Shown here: positions 1-11,231 of the stretch, piece after piece
Layout of the letters: each line of letters begins with the position of its first letter
Numbering within the stretch: position 1 is the first letter of the stretch
From: Hyaloscypha bicolor E
Taxonomy: Eukaryota > Ascomycota > Leotiomycetes > Helotiales > Hyaloscyphaceae
Direction of reading: 5' to 3'
NCBI RefSeq assembly: GCF_002865645.1
Contig: NW_020194519.1
Coordinates: 555,542 to 619,541 of the forward strand
DNA: 64,000 bases
The notes under the pieces: generated by a model
The model's input: the letters and a program-made list of their open reading frames with translations, nothing else
Told to the model about the DNA's origin: nothing
Databases searched by the model: none
Translations under genes and position numbers: made by a program

Positions 1-1
1 T

Positions 2-223
2 TGGATGCCGGAAGGCCAGCAAGCCCTCTCTAGAGATGGGTCTCCGAATTTGGGGGAGCTGGAACGTGGACATGCCTCTGGCTCCGGACATGGTGCTGGT
101 ATTGGACATGCCTCTGGCTCCGGACATGCCTCTGGCTCCGGACATGGCGCTGGCTCCGGACATGGCGCTGGTATTGGACACCTTTCGGGTAATGGACGCT
201 TTGGCTATGGTGCTTACAAATGA
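2..223 (+). CDS. Possible 3' end of a Gly/His/Ser-rich repeat protein (partial)
   Basis: The frame is open from the window edge to a TAA at 221-223 and encodes repeats of six residues of the type GHASGS or GHGAGI, ending FGYGAYK. It could be the last exon of a gene starting outside the window. The reading frame comes from an 18-bp minisatellite, which stays open in several frames on both strands, so openness alone proves little. No domain is recognisable. The true start cannot be seen. It may equally be non-coding satellite DNA. Confidence 0.3.
   Translation, partial: WMPEGQQALSRDGSPNLGELERGHASGSGHGAGIGHASGSGHASGSGHGAGSGHGAGIGHLSGNGRFGYGAYK
68..193 (+). repeat. 18-bp minisatellite, 7 units
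   Basis: Seven consecutive 18-bp units begin GGACAT or GGACAC. Two main variants alternate (GGACATGCCTCTGGCTCC and GGACATGGYGCTGGTATT), and the last unit has diverged. The period is a multiple of three, so the reading frame is kept. Confidence 0.9.
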
Positions 224-944
224 TTTGAGGAGCACTTTGCTCGGACTGCTTCCGGCCAAAGCTTATAAGGGAACTTGTTAATGTGCCGAGTCTTTGATCA
301 GTACTTTTGTACATAGCCTTGCGACCCCGCTTATAGGCAGCGTTCAGCAGGAATTGAAAACGCCTGACATTACTCCCTCTGTATTTTGATTGGGCTCTTG
401 GCGCATTACTAACAGTCACTACTTGCCAGGACGCCATTTGCCTCACGGCACGTTTTGCATAAACGTTTATATGTGTGGGCAGGTTTTTACGAGTACTTTG
501 TGAGCTGTGGAAAAGAGGACTCGATTGTGGACCGAAGGGAGGAGAGGAAGGCTCCGGAAGCTATATATATATATACGGCCCGGTACCCTAGTTCTCGCTT
601 ATTGCAAAGCACACGGCGCAGCTCCGTACTGTAGGAGATTCTGGTGGGCAGGCTATCTCAGGGCGAAGTTAGAATAGCTTAGGCTTTGCTCCGGCATGCT
701 CACCCTCAACTCAGGTTAAAGCAGCACTTGCTCACATCCGTAGACTAAAACGGAACCAGCGAAAGGGAAAATTAATCCTGAGTCTATGGGTATCGCATAA
801 CCAAAGCCGCCACACTCACTCCACAGTTTCTTGACAACTATAGATTGAAACTTTATACAATTCAAGTGCACACGATAAAACAAGTTAGAATGAGTTTAGA
901 AAGTTTTAAAAACCAATTCTGAATGTAAGATTATCACCGCAAAA
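224..944. other. Intergenic, no gene recognised
   Basis: Normal-GC sequence with no convincing gene. A run of alternating TA lies at about 564-577 and could be a TATA-type promoter element or a simple repeat. Nothing downstream of it looks like a gene. Confidence 0.5.
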
Positions 945-1224
945 AAAAACGCTGCCGCACCTGCGCCCAAGATGCGGCTAGCGCGCACATCCCTCACCGC
1001 CCGAGTGAAGCGTGCGCCCGATCGCAAGGCCCCTTTGATTAATTATTACGATAACAACGAGCATTTTTCTTGTAGAAAAAATTAGTAGAGTTATAGTATA
1101 ATGTACTAATAGTAGCTCCTCGTTCTCCGTTCAAGGAAATACCTCATTGCGGGCGAGCTATCTCAAATAATAATAATAAACTACTACTTACCCCGCTATT
1201 AAAAACGCTGCCGGCAGCGTTTTT
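945..1224. mobile_element. MITE-like element with AAAAACGCTGCCG terminal inverted repeats
   Basis: The left terminus AAAAACGCTGCCG (945-957) is matched by its inverse complement at 1212-1224, enclosing 280 bp with no coding capacity. The right terminus is itself half of a perfect 24-bp palindrome (1201-1224; AAAAACGCTGCC followed by its complement). A GC-rich internal hairpin lies at about 981-1017 (GCGCAC and GTGCGC arms). No target-site duplication was found. Alternatively these are remnants of two head-to-head elements sharing the same terminus. Confidence 0.5.
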
Positions 1225-1297
1225 AAGAAAATTACCCCTCGTTCAGAAAATTTGGGCAGTAGGGAAGGGCTAACTAATAAGAATTCCGTATGCTTAA

Positions 1298-1468
1298 TAA
1301 TGCACGTAAAGATCGCAGAGTAGGGAGTTGCATTGAATAGTAAAAGAGTTCATTAAACTAGCTAGAAAAGAGCTTGAGTGAAGTGTGACGCTTCAGGAAG
1401 TGAGTGTACAGATCCTGACTAAGCAGAGCGATCGCGCTAGCCCCAATTCAGTGATTCTCACTGCGATA
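1298..1468 (-). repeat. Copia LTR, left copy (3' LTR of the element)
   Basis: This 171-bp repeat is nearly identical to 8086-8256. It starts TAATG and ends CGATA, where the partner ends CGACA. The differences are mostly C/T or G/A, as expected from RIP acting on termini that were once TG..CA. Confidence 0.92.
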
Positions 1469-4400
1469 TACCCCCCAGGAAGGTACGATACCGTATTCTA
1501 CCTGTTTTGCCTAATCAGAGAGCTTTGAAATGGCGAAATTCGTCCGATATATGGGTTTTATAGAGCCGTATTAATATTCCGATCCGAATAGGCTTAGTAT
1601 ATATTATTTCCCCAGATTACCGAATTCCAGGGGATCCCTATATAAACCCCCCCTTTTTACTAACTCCAGAGCCTCTAATTAAATACTCTTCTTTAATATC
1701 TTTTCAGAGATCCCTTCCCAAGCTTCTGATTATTATAAATATAGCTTCTACCTCTTCTCGTACTATTATTAAGTCGATTCCGGCTCGTAAATCCAAGGTA
1801 TTTTTAACCCAAAATACGTTCTTATTTTACTTTTTACTAACTTTGGATAGTATTAAGTAGCTTGCAAGTCTGCTATAAGTATAGCTCTTGACTATTAATA
1901 TAAAGCTTACTTTTAATAGAATATTAAGGTTCAGATTCCTATAGTATCTTCTAATACTTCTAGTACCCCTTTACTAAAGATAAAGAAGTCTATACTAAAG
2001 CCTTATATTTCTTGTCCTACTTATACTAGTCTCAGAGAGATCCCTTATATAGGTTATTATAAGTTCTCTATACTATTCTAAAGCTCGTTTTGACTTAATA
2101 TAATCTTATCTGCTCTAAAGAGTAAAAGTAATAATTCTTACTATAATACTATTAGCCAAGGTTCTTATTACTAGAAATATATTTCTAGTTATTCTTATTT
2201 AGCTATTCTAATCTCTTATATCCCTATTATATAGCTCTTTCTTATAGAACTTCCGATTACTAAAAACGCTATAAGCTCTCTTTTCTTAATTCTCTTTTAT
2301 AGATTCTAACTATTTTAAAGCATTTGTCTGCTTTTAGGTACTCTATTTATACTATACTTGAGATTACTAAATCTAATAAAGAAAATAGTAGTAAGAGCTT
2401 TTTTACTAAGGTTTAAGAGGCTATTAAGAGAAATAAGAAATAGTCTAATCGGGTAAAAGACCTTCTATATAAGCTTATTAATACTATAGTAAAGCGCCTT
2501 TAGATCTCCTATTATTAGTTCTTAAGCTTTATTATTTTAATAGATTTTATAAATAAAAGATATAAATAAAAGCCTCTTTTTATATTATTTAATTATTTTA
2601 ATCTTTACTCTAATATCCTAAAAATTTAATAAAGCTTTAAAGTTCTCGAATTTAAATTAGAATAAATTTTTTATAAATCCGTTTACTAGTATATTACTTA
2701 TTTAAAAATATATAACTTGAAATATACCTTTACTATATTCTTAATATAGCTATATATTCTAGATATTAATATAATGAAGCTTTATAGTAATTCTTTTATT
2801 TTCTCTAATAATTAGTTAAATAATCTACTTATTATTATAGAATATAATCTAGAGCTTTCTAAGATCTAAGTATAGATCTCTAAATAGCCTCTAAAGAACT
2901 ATAGTTTCCTTTATTATATAAGTAACTTTATGTATTTCTAATTTAATTAAAGAAATAATTATAGAGTTCTATTAAATAGCTTTCTATAATATTAAACTTC
3001 TAAATAAGGAAATCATATACCTATAGCTTAATTATTATATATCTAGGTTATTTATATATAAAGCATTAAATATAATCTATAGCTATATTTTTTTATATTT
3101 CCTATTATACTAAATTACTAGAAATAGGGTTCTAAACAGGTATTAGAGAGCCTAATCTATAGCTATAAAATACTTTAGAGTAGAGTTTATTAAGAACTAA
3201 GAAAGTACTAAAATAATAAAAGCTATATTTGCCCTAATTATAATTATAATATAAAGTAGTAATCTAATTTTTTCCTAATATACTTTAATTTAATATAAAT
3301 AAGCTTAATTACTATACCTCCAAAGATTAATTTCAGGTAATAAAGTACTAAAACACTTCCTATTTACTATTTTAAACTTCTTGGCAATTTTCTTAATATA
3401 GGTATTATAAACTAGCTAGAGCTTTTTAGCCTTCTAATCTCTAATTATATGAATTCCTAGGAATTACTTTATATCTTATATATTATAAAGCTTATAAACT
3501 ATTTTAATCTAAGTAATAATTAATTAAATATATATTTTATTATTTTTATAATAAAGTACTTGGAAGTTATTTATATAGAAAATAATAAAGACTTTATAAT
3601 CTATATCTATATAAATATAGGGCTCTTTATTAAGTCTAGAGAATCCAATTCTCTTAAGAATATCTATCTAGTACTTATACTATAGAATAGGAAAGTCTTA
3701 TAGTCTATATAGAGCTCGATTTACCTCTATTATATATCCTAGTACCTTAAAACCGTCTAGTAGCTTATATATTACTATAGGCCTATTAGAATTTCTTTCT
3801 ATATTAATAAATATATTTATAATATTAAATTACTTTATTTCTAGATTGAAATAAGCTATAATTATACTAGCTACTTAAAAAAACTTTACTATAAGTATAG
3901 TAATATATATAAATAGAAATAATGCCTTCTCTTAAAGATTTCTATAAACTACTAGCCTTAAGTAATACTAAGTAATATATTTATTAGAATTGATTTTATA
4001 TATAAATACCTATTTTAAAGAAATTAAAAATATACTTGCTTTATTACTAGAAATAATTCTCTAGTAATTTCGAGCTTTAAAGTTATTAATCTCTAGTTTA
4101 GTATCCGATTTAAAGTACTTCCTAGCTAGGTACTTCTCTAAATTATTCTATATCTTTAGAGCCTTTAAAAGATTATTAATATAAATTTTTCTTGTTATTA
4201 TATTACCCGGAGTACTTTATTTTAGATGTGTTTTTAATTAAACTACTACTATAATTATAATATATATAATCTTATAATTAAATTCCTTTTTATAATTTTC
4301 TAGCTAATTAGGCTAAAAAGACCCTAAAAGAGATTCTAAGTAATTAATCTAATTTAATTTACCTATTATTTATAGTAGTATACTTACTATAGTAATTATA

Positions 4401-7400
4401 TTACTACTAGCTTTACCTAGATCTCTATCCTAATTATTTCCCTTATATAAGTACATTTAAATTAGCCCTTCTCTAGTTCTAATAATTGATTTTTTTATTT
4501 ATTTTCTCTTTAGTTTTATTATTTAATCTTTTATTTTAGCTAAGCTATTTACTCTTTCTATAAAAAATTCTCTTATTTCTATTAAGCTATTTACTCGTTT
4601 TATGAGTAAGCTTTTTGTTTTGCTTATAGGAACTATTAGTAGACCTTATTACTAGTCCTAAGAAAATTCTTTTCCGCTTTTATTAGTTTAGTATACTTCC
4701 CTAATAGTTCCGGTATACTTTATTATATCTCTCTCTATAGTACTAAGCCTTCTTAAAAGCTTAGTACCTTTATTTCTATTATTTCTAGGCTCTAGTATAC
4801 TTTCTAGCTCTAGAGTACTTTATAAAGTTATGAGTTCTATTTCTAGTAAGGTTATAAAGCTTCCTATCCCCGAGTTATAACCTATTAGTATACTTGTAGG
4901 CTCTTCTAATTATTAGTTTATTTACTTATTACTTCCTAGTTCAGGCTTATTTTCTATTTATTCTAATAAGCTATTATATTATAATTCCTTATTCTTAAAG
5001 ATTAATTTAGTATCCTAAATCTTATTCTCTAGAAATAGTTCTATTATATCCTTTATAATCTCTATATTATAGCCTTTAGTATATTTATAATTCTTTTTAT
5101 AAAATATATTCTTATTAAATATAATATTATATATAATAATTACTTTATTAAGTATAGGAACCCAGATTTTATAAATATTAGATATAATATATCTAACTAA
5201 ATATTTAATATACCCGTATAATATAACCTTAAATACTCTCTTATTTCGTCCTACTTTATAGTTTTTAATTATTAGATATATCCTAGAACTATATATATAA
5301 ATCCCATTCTAATTAGGCCTAAGATTAACTATTATTCGAGCTATAAGCTCTAGGTTATACTAATAGAAATAATTACGGAACTATAAATCAAGTACTTTAT
5401 TTAGTATTCTCTAGTAATTTATATATAAGAAGCTCTAATTATATAAGTAAATTACGGCTATAGAGCTCTCTAGCTATAGCTTTTCAGGCAAATTAGCTAT
5501 TAAATATATTATAATAGCCTTATTTATAATCTCCTGCCCTATTTACTTAATACTACTATTTGGCTTATATATATATAAAAGAAAAAGCTTAATTTTAATG
5601 TCTTTTTTCTTTACCCAGATCTAATAGGCTAATATTTCTTAGATTAGAATAACTACTTTTTCCTAATTATACTTAATATAAGTAATTAAAAGATTATATT
5701 ACTTATATACTTACTATTTAAAATCCCTAATTATATTAAATATTACTAAACCCCTTTTATTCTATAGAAAGTATTTAAAAAGCTTTCTACTAAATTCGTC
5801 CTTAATTATTAAAATCTAGCTTAAACTATTATAGTTATTTAGGTAATTAAATAAGTCTTATAAGATCCTCCAAAATAGTTAAGTAGACTTCCTCTTAATT
5901 AGCCTATATAAGATTACTTACCTAATATATACCTGAATATAAAATTCATATATAATTCTTATTAATTCATTAATTTTCATATTATATATATAATTAATAA
6001 GCTTTTATAGAGCTTTATAGGCTAAATACCCCGCTTTTATATACTATTTTTCTTCTAAATTATTTCTAGGCTTGAGATACTCCCTTAATCTCTTATACCG
6101 AGCTCTAATTAAATATTCGAGTATTAGAAATATAAGTATATTACTAGTACTAGTAAGAATTTCGAATAGAATATTAAAGTAAGTAAAGAGCGGCTTATAT
6201 TTAAGGAAAACTAAATTAAACCTATACTCTAATTATATTAATACTACGTTCTCTTTATAATTTCCTAATCTAACTATAAGATTATATCTATAATACTAAG
6301 CTTTCTTTTCTGTTAGGCAAGCTTCGGAAATAATATTTATATGAAATCCTTTAATAACTATAATATTATAAAGAATTAGATCTTTAGTATATAGTTCTAT
6401 AGGTTTATTAATTACGTTTTTAATTATATAAGTACTATATTTAATAATCGGAAAACTAGTTATTTCTGCTTTTATATAATTATTAATTTTTGCCTTAATA
6501 AAAGTACTAGAATTAATTAGATCCTTACTATTAACTAGGTATATAATACTATAGTTATCTAATAAGGTACTTTAAGAAAGTAGATATCTTAAGAAATCAA
6601 GTATTATATAGATCTCCTAATCTGGGCTCTGAATTATAAGAATGAGATTTACTAGAATAGTATTAAAGTTCCTAGAAAATTAGATTTCGGATACTTTAGG
6701 CTTCTTTTTAGAACTAGTACCAGGTATTAGCTTTTTTATAGCTTATCTATTAGTAATTTTCATATTATATTTCTCTTCTAGCTAAGGTTTTAGATCCTTT
6801 TAATATTCGGTTAAGATTCTTTTCCGGATTTTTCTAATCTATTTCTTATTAGGCTTAAATTTTATTCAAGTTTTACTTAATCTAGTAATTATAATTTCTA
6901 TAGTAATATAACTAAGTAGGTTCTACTTATACTTATATATTTTAGAATCCTTATAAGGGTACTTATAATATTTATACTTATTCGAATCGGGTTTATTATC
7001 TAATTCTTTACTAGTTTAATTCCCAAATATAGTAAAGATTATAGGAGCTCCTAAGTACTTAGTATTTTGGTTTTCTAAAATAATCCGATTAAATACCTGG
7101 CTATACTATTTGAGTATAAGAATCGGAAGCCCTAGTTTATCTTTATTATATAGATTACTAAGCTATTCTATTACCCAGATTAGTACGAGTTTCTACTAGA
7201 GGGCTATTAAGAACTTAATTACTACTAGAGTGCCTTCGATTTCGGTAATTTTGAAAGCTCTAGCTCTATTAAGTGCTTTTTCCCAATTAGTAAACTAGTG
7301 CTTTGGGCTCACTTCTCCTTTACTTACTTATAGTAGAACCGAGCTATATACTTTCCGAGTAGTAGTAATTTGTACTATATCCATAGAACTATATTTTATT

Positions 7401-8074
7401 AATAAAGCCTTAAGAACCTCGTAAATAGAGCTCTATTTATTCTTTTCGAGGCCTAATATAGAGTTTATAAGGATCTCTATATTAACTATTTAACGGAGCC
7501 ACTGCCTAATTATATAGTAGTATACTAGCTTATATATCCAGTCCAGTTTCTTGATCTTATAGTCCTATAAGAGTGCTAAATAGTAATCTCTAATATCCCC
7601 GAATATTACAGGCTATAGAGATACTAGTTTTAATCCTTTCTTAACTATAAGTCAAGTATCTTTATCTCAATTTTCCGTATTAATTTAGTATCTGGTATAG
7701 TAATTCTCTATTTCCTTTAGTATAAGCTCGTTAATTATAGGGGAAGGCCTGGGAAAAGCTGCCATATTCGTTTTAATTGCTTTATTATTAAATAGGTTAA
7801 TCTTATCCCAGATACCCTCGTTACCGGCTATTCTATAGAGAGCATTAAACTAGTCCGCCCAGGAACTACAGTTCTTTAGGACAATAATCTTTACTATAGC
7901 TTCTAATATAATCGCGATTAAGCTTTGAAAACTATAGGAACTATGGGAATAGTTTCTATTAATTAGTTAATAATGGAAATACGAACTAAAGTATGATTTT
8001 TCGAAGAATAAATTAAATAAGCTCTTAAATACTCTCTGCGGCATACTAATTAGGAAGCTTATTAGTGCGAGGCC

Positions 8075-8085
8075 GGGCTCATAAC
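8075..8085 (-). other. Primer-binding site for initiator tRNA-Met (half-tRNA type)
   Basis: The plus strand reads GGGCTCATAAC, the sequence of the eukaryotic initiator tRNA-Met anticodon arm including the CAT anticodon, and it ends exactly at the LTR border. On the element's coding strand this is the complement, so the primer would be the 5' half of the tRNA cut in the anticodon loop. Confidence 0.75.
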
Positions 8086-8256
8086 TAATGTACGTAAAGA
8101 TTACAGAGTAGGGAGTTATATTAAATAGTAAAAGAGTTCATTAAACTAGCTAGAAAAGAGCTTGAGTGAAGTGTGACGCTTCAGGAAGTGAGTATACAGA
8201 TCCTGACTAAGCAGAGCGATCGCGCTAGCCCCAATTCAGTGATTCTCACTGCGACA
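8086..8256 (-). repeat. Copia LTR, right copy (5' LTR of the element)
   Basis: This 171-bp partner of 1298-1468 retains a CA end (CGACA). It is followed directly by the target duplication CTTAA. Confidence 0.92.
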
Positions 8257-8366
8257 CTTAATTAATTATTTACTAATTAATTAATTACTTATTAAGTAGC
8301 TTCCTTACTTTCGTTACTAGTAATCTTTATATAGCCTTTCTAAATATATTCTTTTATCTAGTAAAG

Positions 8367-8514
8367 AATATGGCTATTCATATATGGCACCTCCCAGTGA
8401 GGAATATATGGCCATTCCCAAATGGGATATGCCAGTGGGGAATATATAGCCATTCCCAAATGGCCTATGCTAGTGAGGAATATAGCTATTCGCGTGTGGC
8501 ACGTGCTGGTCACG
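8367..8514. repeat. Tandem repeat, about 4 units of 37-38 bp
   Basis: Units begin GGAATATATRGCCATTCCC and end in a form of CCAGTGGG/CTAGTGAG. The two central units (8401-8438 and 8439-8476) are the best match to each other, and the outer two have diverged. The frame stays open through the repeat, but the peptide resembles nothing I know. Confidence 0.75.
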
Positions 8515-8529
8515 TGCACCGGCAGAAAA

Positions 8530-8553
8530 AAACGCTGCGTCCTGGCAGCGTTT
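8530..8553. repeat. Hairpin with AAACGCTGC arms
   Basis: AAACGCTGC (8530-8538) and GCAGCGTTT (8545-8553) flank the 6-nt loop GTCCTG. The arm is the same terminal motif as in the elements at 945-957 and 1201-1224 on the other side of the copia insertion. Confidence 0.6.
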
Positions 8554-8901
8554 ATTTTCGGAATGAATATAAAAGAAAAGCATCCAAAATAGTTAAGGGG
8601 TTCGTTTCCTAGCGAAACGCTCTAAAACCCAGATTTTGGTCCGGCTCGTAGGCGAGGAGAATAGAAGGTGCCACTCACTAATCGCCACACCCCCTTCCCG
8701 CTCAACTTGAATTTTGGAGACCTTAACGCTACAAATTCGAAGAATTAATACGACATTCACAATATTTCGAGTATTCTCTATAATCTGGAAGGTTTTAGTA
8801 TTTTCCAAAGACGAAAAATCGAAAGAAAATTAGTGGGGTAGGCGTGGGCGGGAGGGGGGTTTGGGCGGTTTGTGGGTGACCCCTTCACTCCCTTCTACGA
8901 A

Positions 8902-9163
8902 GGCCGGCGGCATTAAAAATCGTCCATCCGCTAAAAAGCGAGGAACACCAAAATCGCTACCTTTGGAAAATCTCTCCAAATCTCAATTCAACCCCTGAAA
9001 CTCTTTAAAATAGCTTTGTGAGGTAGAAAAGAAGCATACCTGACTTTCATGGAATTTTCTCAATAATTAAATACAATACGGAATTACGAGAATTTTTATA
9101 TTGCGAGAGTCAAGGTTGTGCCCGCCCTCGCTTAGCGAATTGAACGATTTTTAATGCGCCCGC
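8902..9163. mobile_element. MITE-like element with about 40-bp imperfect inverted repeats
   Basis: CATTAAAAATCGT at 8911-8923 is perfectly inverted at 9144-9156. The similarity continues inward on both sides (CCGCTAAAAAGCGAGG against TTCGCTAAGCGAGG on the opposite strand) and outward into GC-rich ends. The roughly 260-bp interior has no coding capacity. No clear target duplication was found. Confidence 0.5.
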
Positions 9164-9651
9164 TTTCTTTCCTGGTTGGTGTAACTCTCACTGGCCACAC
9201 ACCCCCATATCACTAACGTTACTACCTATACCTGGTACTTGGTAGTACGGAGTACACTCCGGCTAAATATTTGTTAGCGGGTAGTAGCTGTAAGCTCTAC
9301 CCCTTACCACTGTAGGAAATAAGTTGTTGGTGTCTGATCTACACTTCCTGACACCGTTGGGCCTGACAAGTGCTGACGTCTTCTGTACACAGAAACCAAT
9401 CAAGTCGAGGAAGCCACTCAGTCGCTCCCCGGCAGCCGGCGGAGGGTGTGCTGACCGCAGGATCGTTGAAGCCCAACAAACAGCTTCCAGTCTTTGCGAC
9501 AAGATTGATCATCTGATAGAGATAGCCACGTATCCAAACCTCTCTGGATCTGCAAGGGAGCCGGCTGCCGAGGACTTGCAACTTGGCGTAATTGGACCGC
9601 GAGGTTTCGTGATCTCGCAACCCGTCGTTCCCAACGTCGGCCCCTCTGACA

Positions 9652-11231
9652 ATGTCAACAATGTCAAACTCGTATATCTTCACTGTATTGCAAGTCCTAG
9701 CGATAGCGGTCCTTTCCCGTGCTATCTACCTTCGCTTTTTGCACCCCCTTCGCATCTACCCCGGCCCCTTCCTAGCCAGCGTCAGCAATATCTGGTACGT
9801 GTTGCCCCTTGCTCCTTACCCGCTAACAACCTTCAAAATCCGCCATCTGACAGAACCAACAGGAAGTTCTACCACTATCTAACAGGCAGTTTGAATGTGG
9901 TCGAGCAGCAATTGCACCAGCGGTACGGTCCCGTTGTCCGCACCGGCCCCGAGTCGCTGTCTTTCTCAAACCCAGAAGCCTTTGAATCCATCTACGGCTT
10001 CAATCATGGCTTCGAAAAAGGCGACTTCTACGCCTTCGCCCGTGACCCAAATACCGGTGCCTCCAACATCTTCTCTGCTCGTACCCACGCCGAACATCGT
10101 AACTGCCGCCGCAAAGTCGCCGGCGCCGCCCTCACCACCTCGCATATCCGCTCCTACAGTCCCATAATTGCGAGACATGTTCAACACTTTCTCACTAAGC
10201 TCTCCGCTGCCAGTGCAGATGCAAAGGATAATGTGCTCAACGTCGCGGAGCCAATCCACGCACTCACCTTCAACACTCTAGTCGAGCTGATCTACGGCCC
10301 CTCACTCTCCCCCGCCAACCAGCCTTGGACTGAAACAGCCAGTGGGGAGGGCATCCTTCCCGCCTTTCGCGCCATCTCCAAATTCGGTTGGGGAGCTTCG
10401 TATATCCCTCTCCTTGCCTGGCTCATGTCCACCGGGCCTATGATCAAGATGACCCGCAAACCTACCTTCAACGCAGCCGGCATCCCAACAGGCATCGGCG
10501 CGTTGGCCGCTCGAGCGAAGCTATTATTGCTAGAGGAACCGGACCTAGTGACGGGAGTGGACCAGCCGAGTGTTGCAAAGAGCATGTTGGTGATGGAGAA
10601 AGGGGATTCGAGACACATGGAGCCGAAGGAGGTATATAGGGAGTGTTTTAACTTGCTATTTGCGGGGCCGGGGAGCACGGCAGCGGCTGTGACGGGGGTC
10701 TTGGAGAGGCTGGGGAGTGAGGAGGGTATGTTATGGCAAGAGAGAATACGAAGTGACCTTAATCATGCCAACGATGCTAGCGAGAGCAGGGTTCTGGATG
10801 CGGTGGTGCGCGAGAGTATGAGATACAGCGCACCGTTCCCTACGGCGTTCCCGCGGGAAGTGCAGCCGGGAGCGGAGAAGGCGATCGCTGGAGTGGAGAC
10901 GCCGCTGCCTATTGGCACCATTGTCGGTGCTAACAGCTGGATTGTTAGCCATGACAAAAGCCTATGGGGCAGCGACGCCGGGCAGTGGAAGCCTGAACGT
11001 TGGCTTGATGTGAAAGGGATCGCCGAGAAGAAGTCACTAGAGGACAGGTTTGTAGTGTTTAGCAAAGGCCCACGCGGCTGCATCGGCAAGGATATCGCCA
11101 TGTTGGTTGTGGCGCAGGCAGTGGCTGGCATTGTATCAAATTGGCAAATCGAGCGGGTTGGGCAGATGAAGGGGGGCGGGTGGCTGGAGATGCAGGTCCA
11201 GTGGTGCGGTTTGAAGTTGACGAAGATTTAA
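9652..11231 (+). CDS. Cytochrome P450 monooxygenase
   Basis: Two exons, 9652-9794 and 9863-11231, give 503 residues, the usual P450 length. The 68-bp intron (9795-9862) starts GTACGT and has a CTAAC branch-like site. The first exon supplies the membrane anchor and the proline-rich hinge (YPGPFLAS). Later motifs are AGPGST in the I helix, ESMR (ExxR, near 365-368), PERW, and the haem loop FSKGPRGCIG with the cysteine ligand near residue 454. The ATG at 9652 was chosen because it starts the hydrophobic anchor; the frame extending upstream to 9324 lacks one. It likely acts at the ER in oxidising a secondary metabolite or xenobiotic, but no biosynthetic core gene lies nearby, so the substrate is unknown. 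All key catalytic motifs seem intact. Confidence 0.92.

Larger units (their letters stand above)
1298..8256 (-). mobile_element. RIP-degraded Ty1/copia LTR retrotransposon
   Basis: Two 171-bp LTRs bound 6,959 bp, flanked on both sides by the 5-bp duplication CTTAA (1293-1297 and 8257-8261). The element reads on the minus strand. Next to the inner edge of the right LTR, GGGCTCATAAC (8075-8085) equals the anticodon arm and loop of initiator tRNA-Met, so the minus strand carries a complementary primer site, as in the half-tRNA priming known for Drosophila copia. A run of C (1471-1476) just inside the left LTR would be the polypurine tract on the minus strand. Around 3541-3610 the minus strand still reads a mutated reverse-transcriptase core (FYINNFQVLYYKN, derivable from YVDD by RIP). 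Reading frames are otherwise full of stops and the interior is very AT-rich. It is non-functional. Confidence 0.9.

Noticed and set aside
8075..8085. Fragment of a true tRNA gene
   Set aside because: Only the anticodon arm matches and it abuts the LTR; the other arms are missing, so it is a primer-binding site.
9324..9651. N-terminal extension of the P450 frame
   Set aside because: The continuous frame from 9324 lacks a membrane anchor and runs through the real intron. The spliced start at 9652 supplies the anchor and the PGP hinge.
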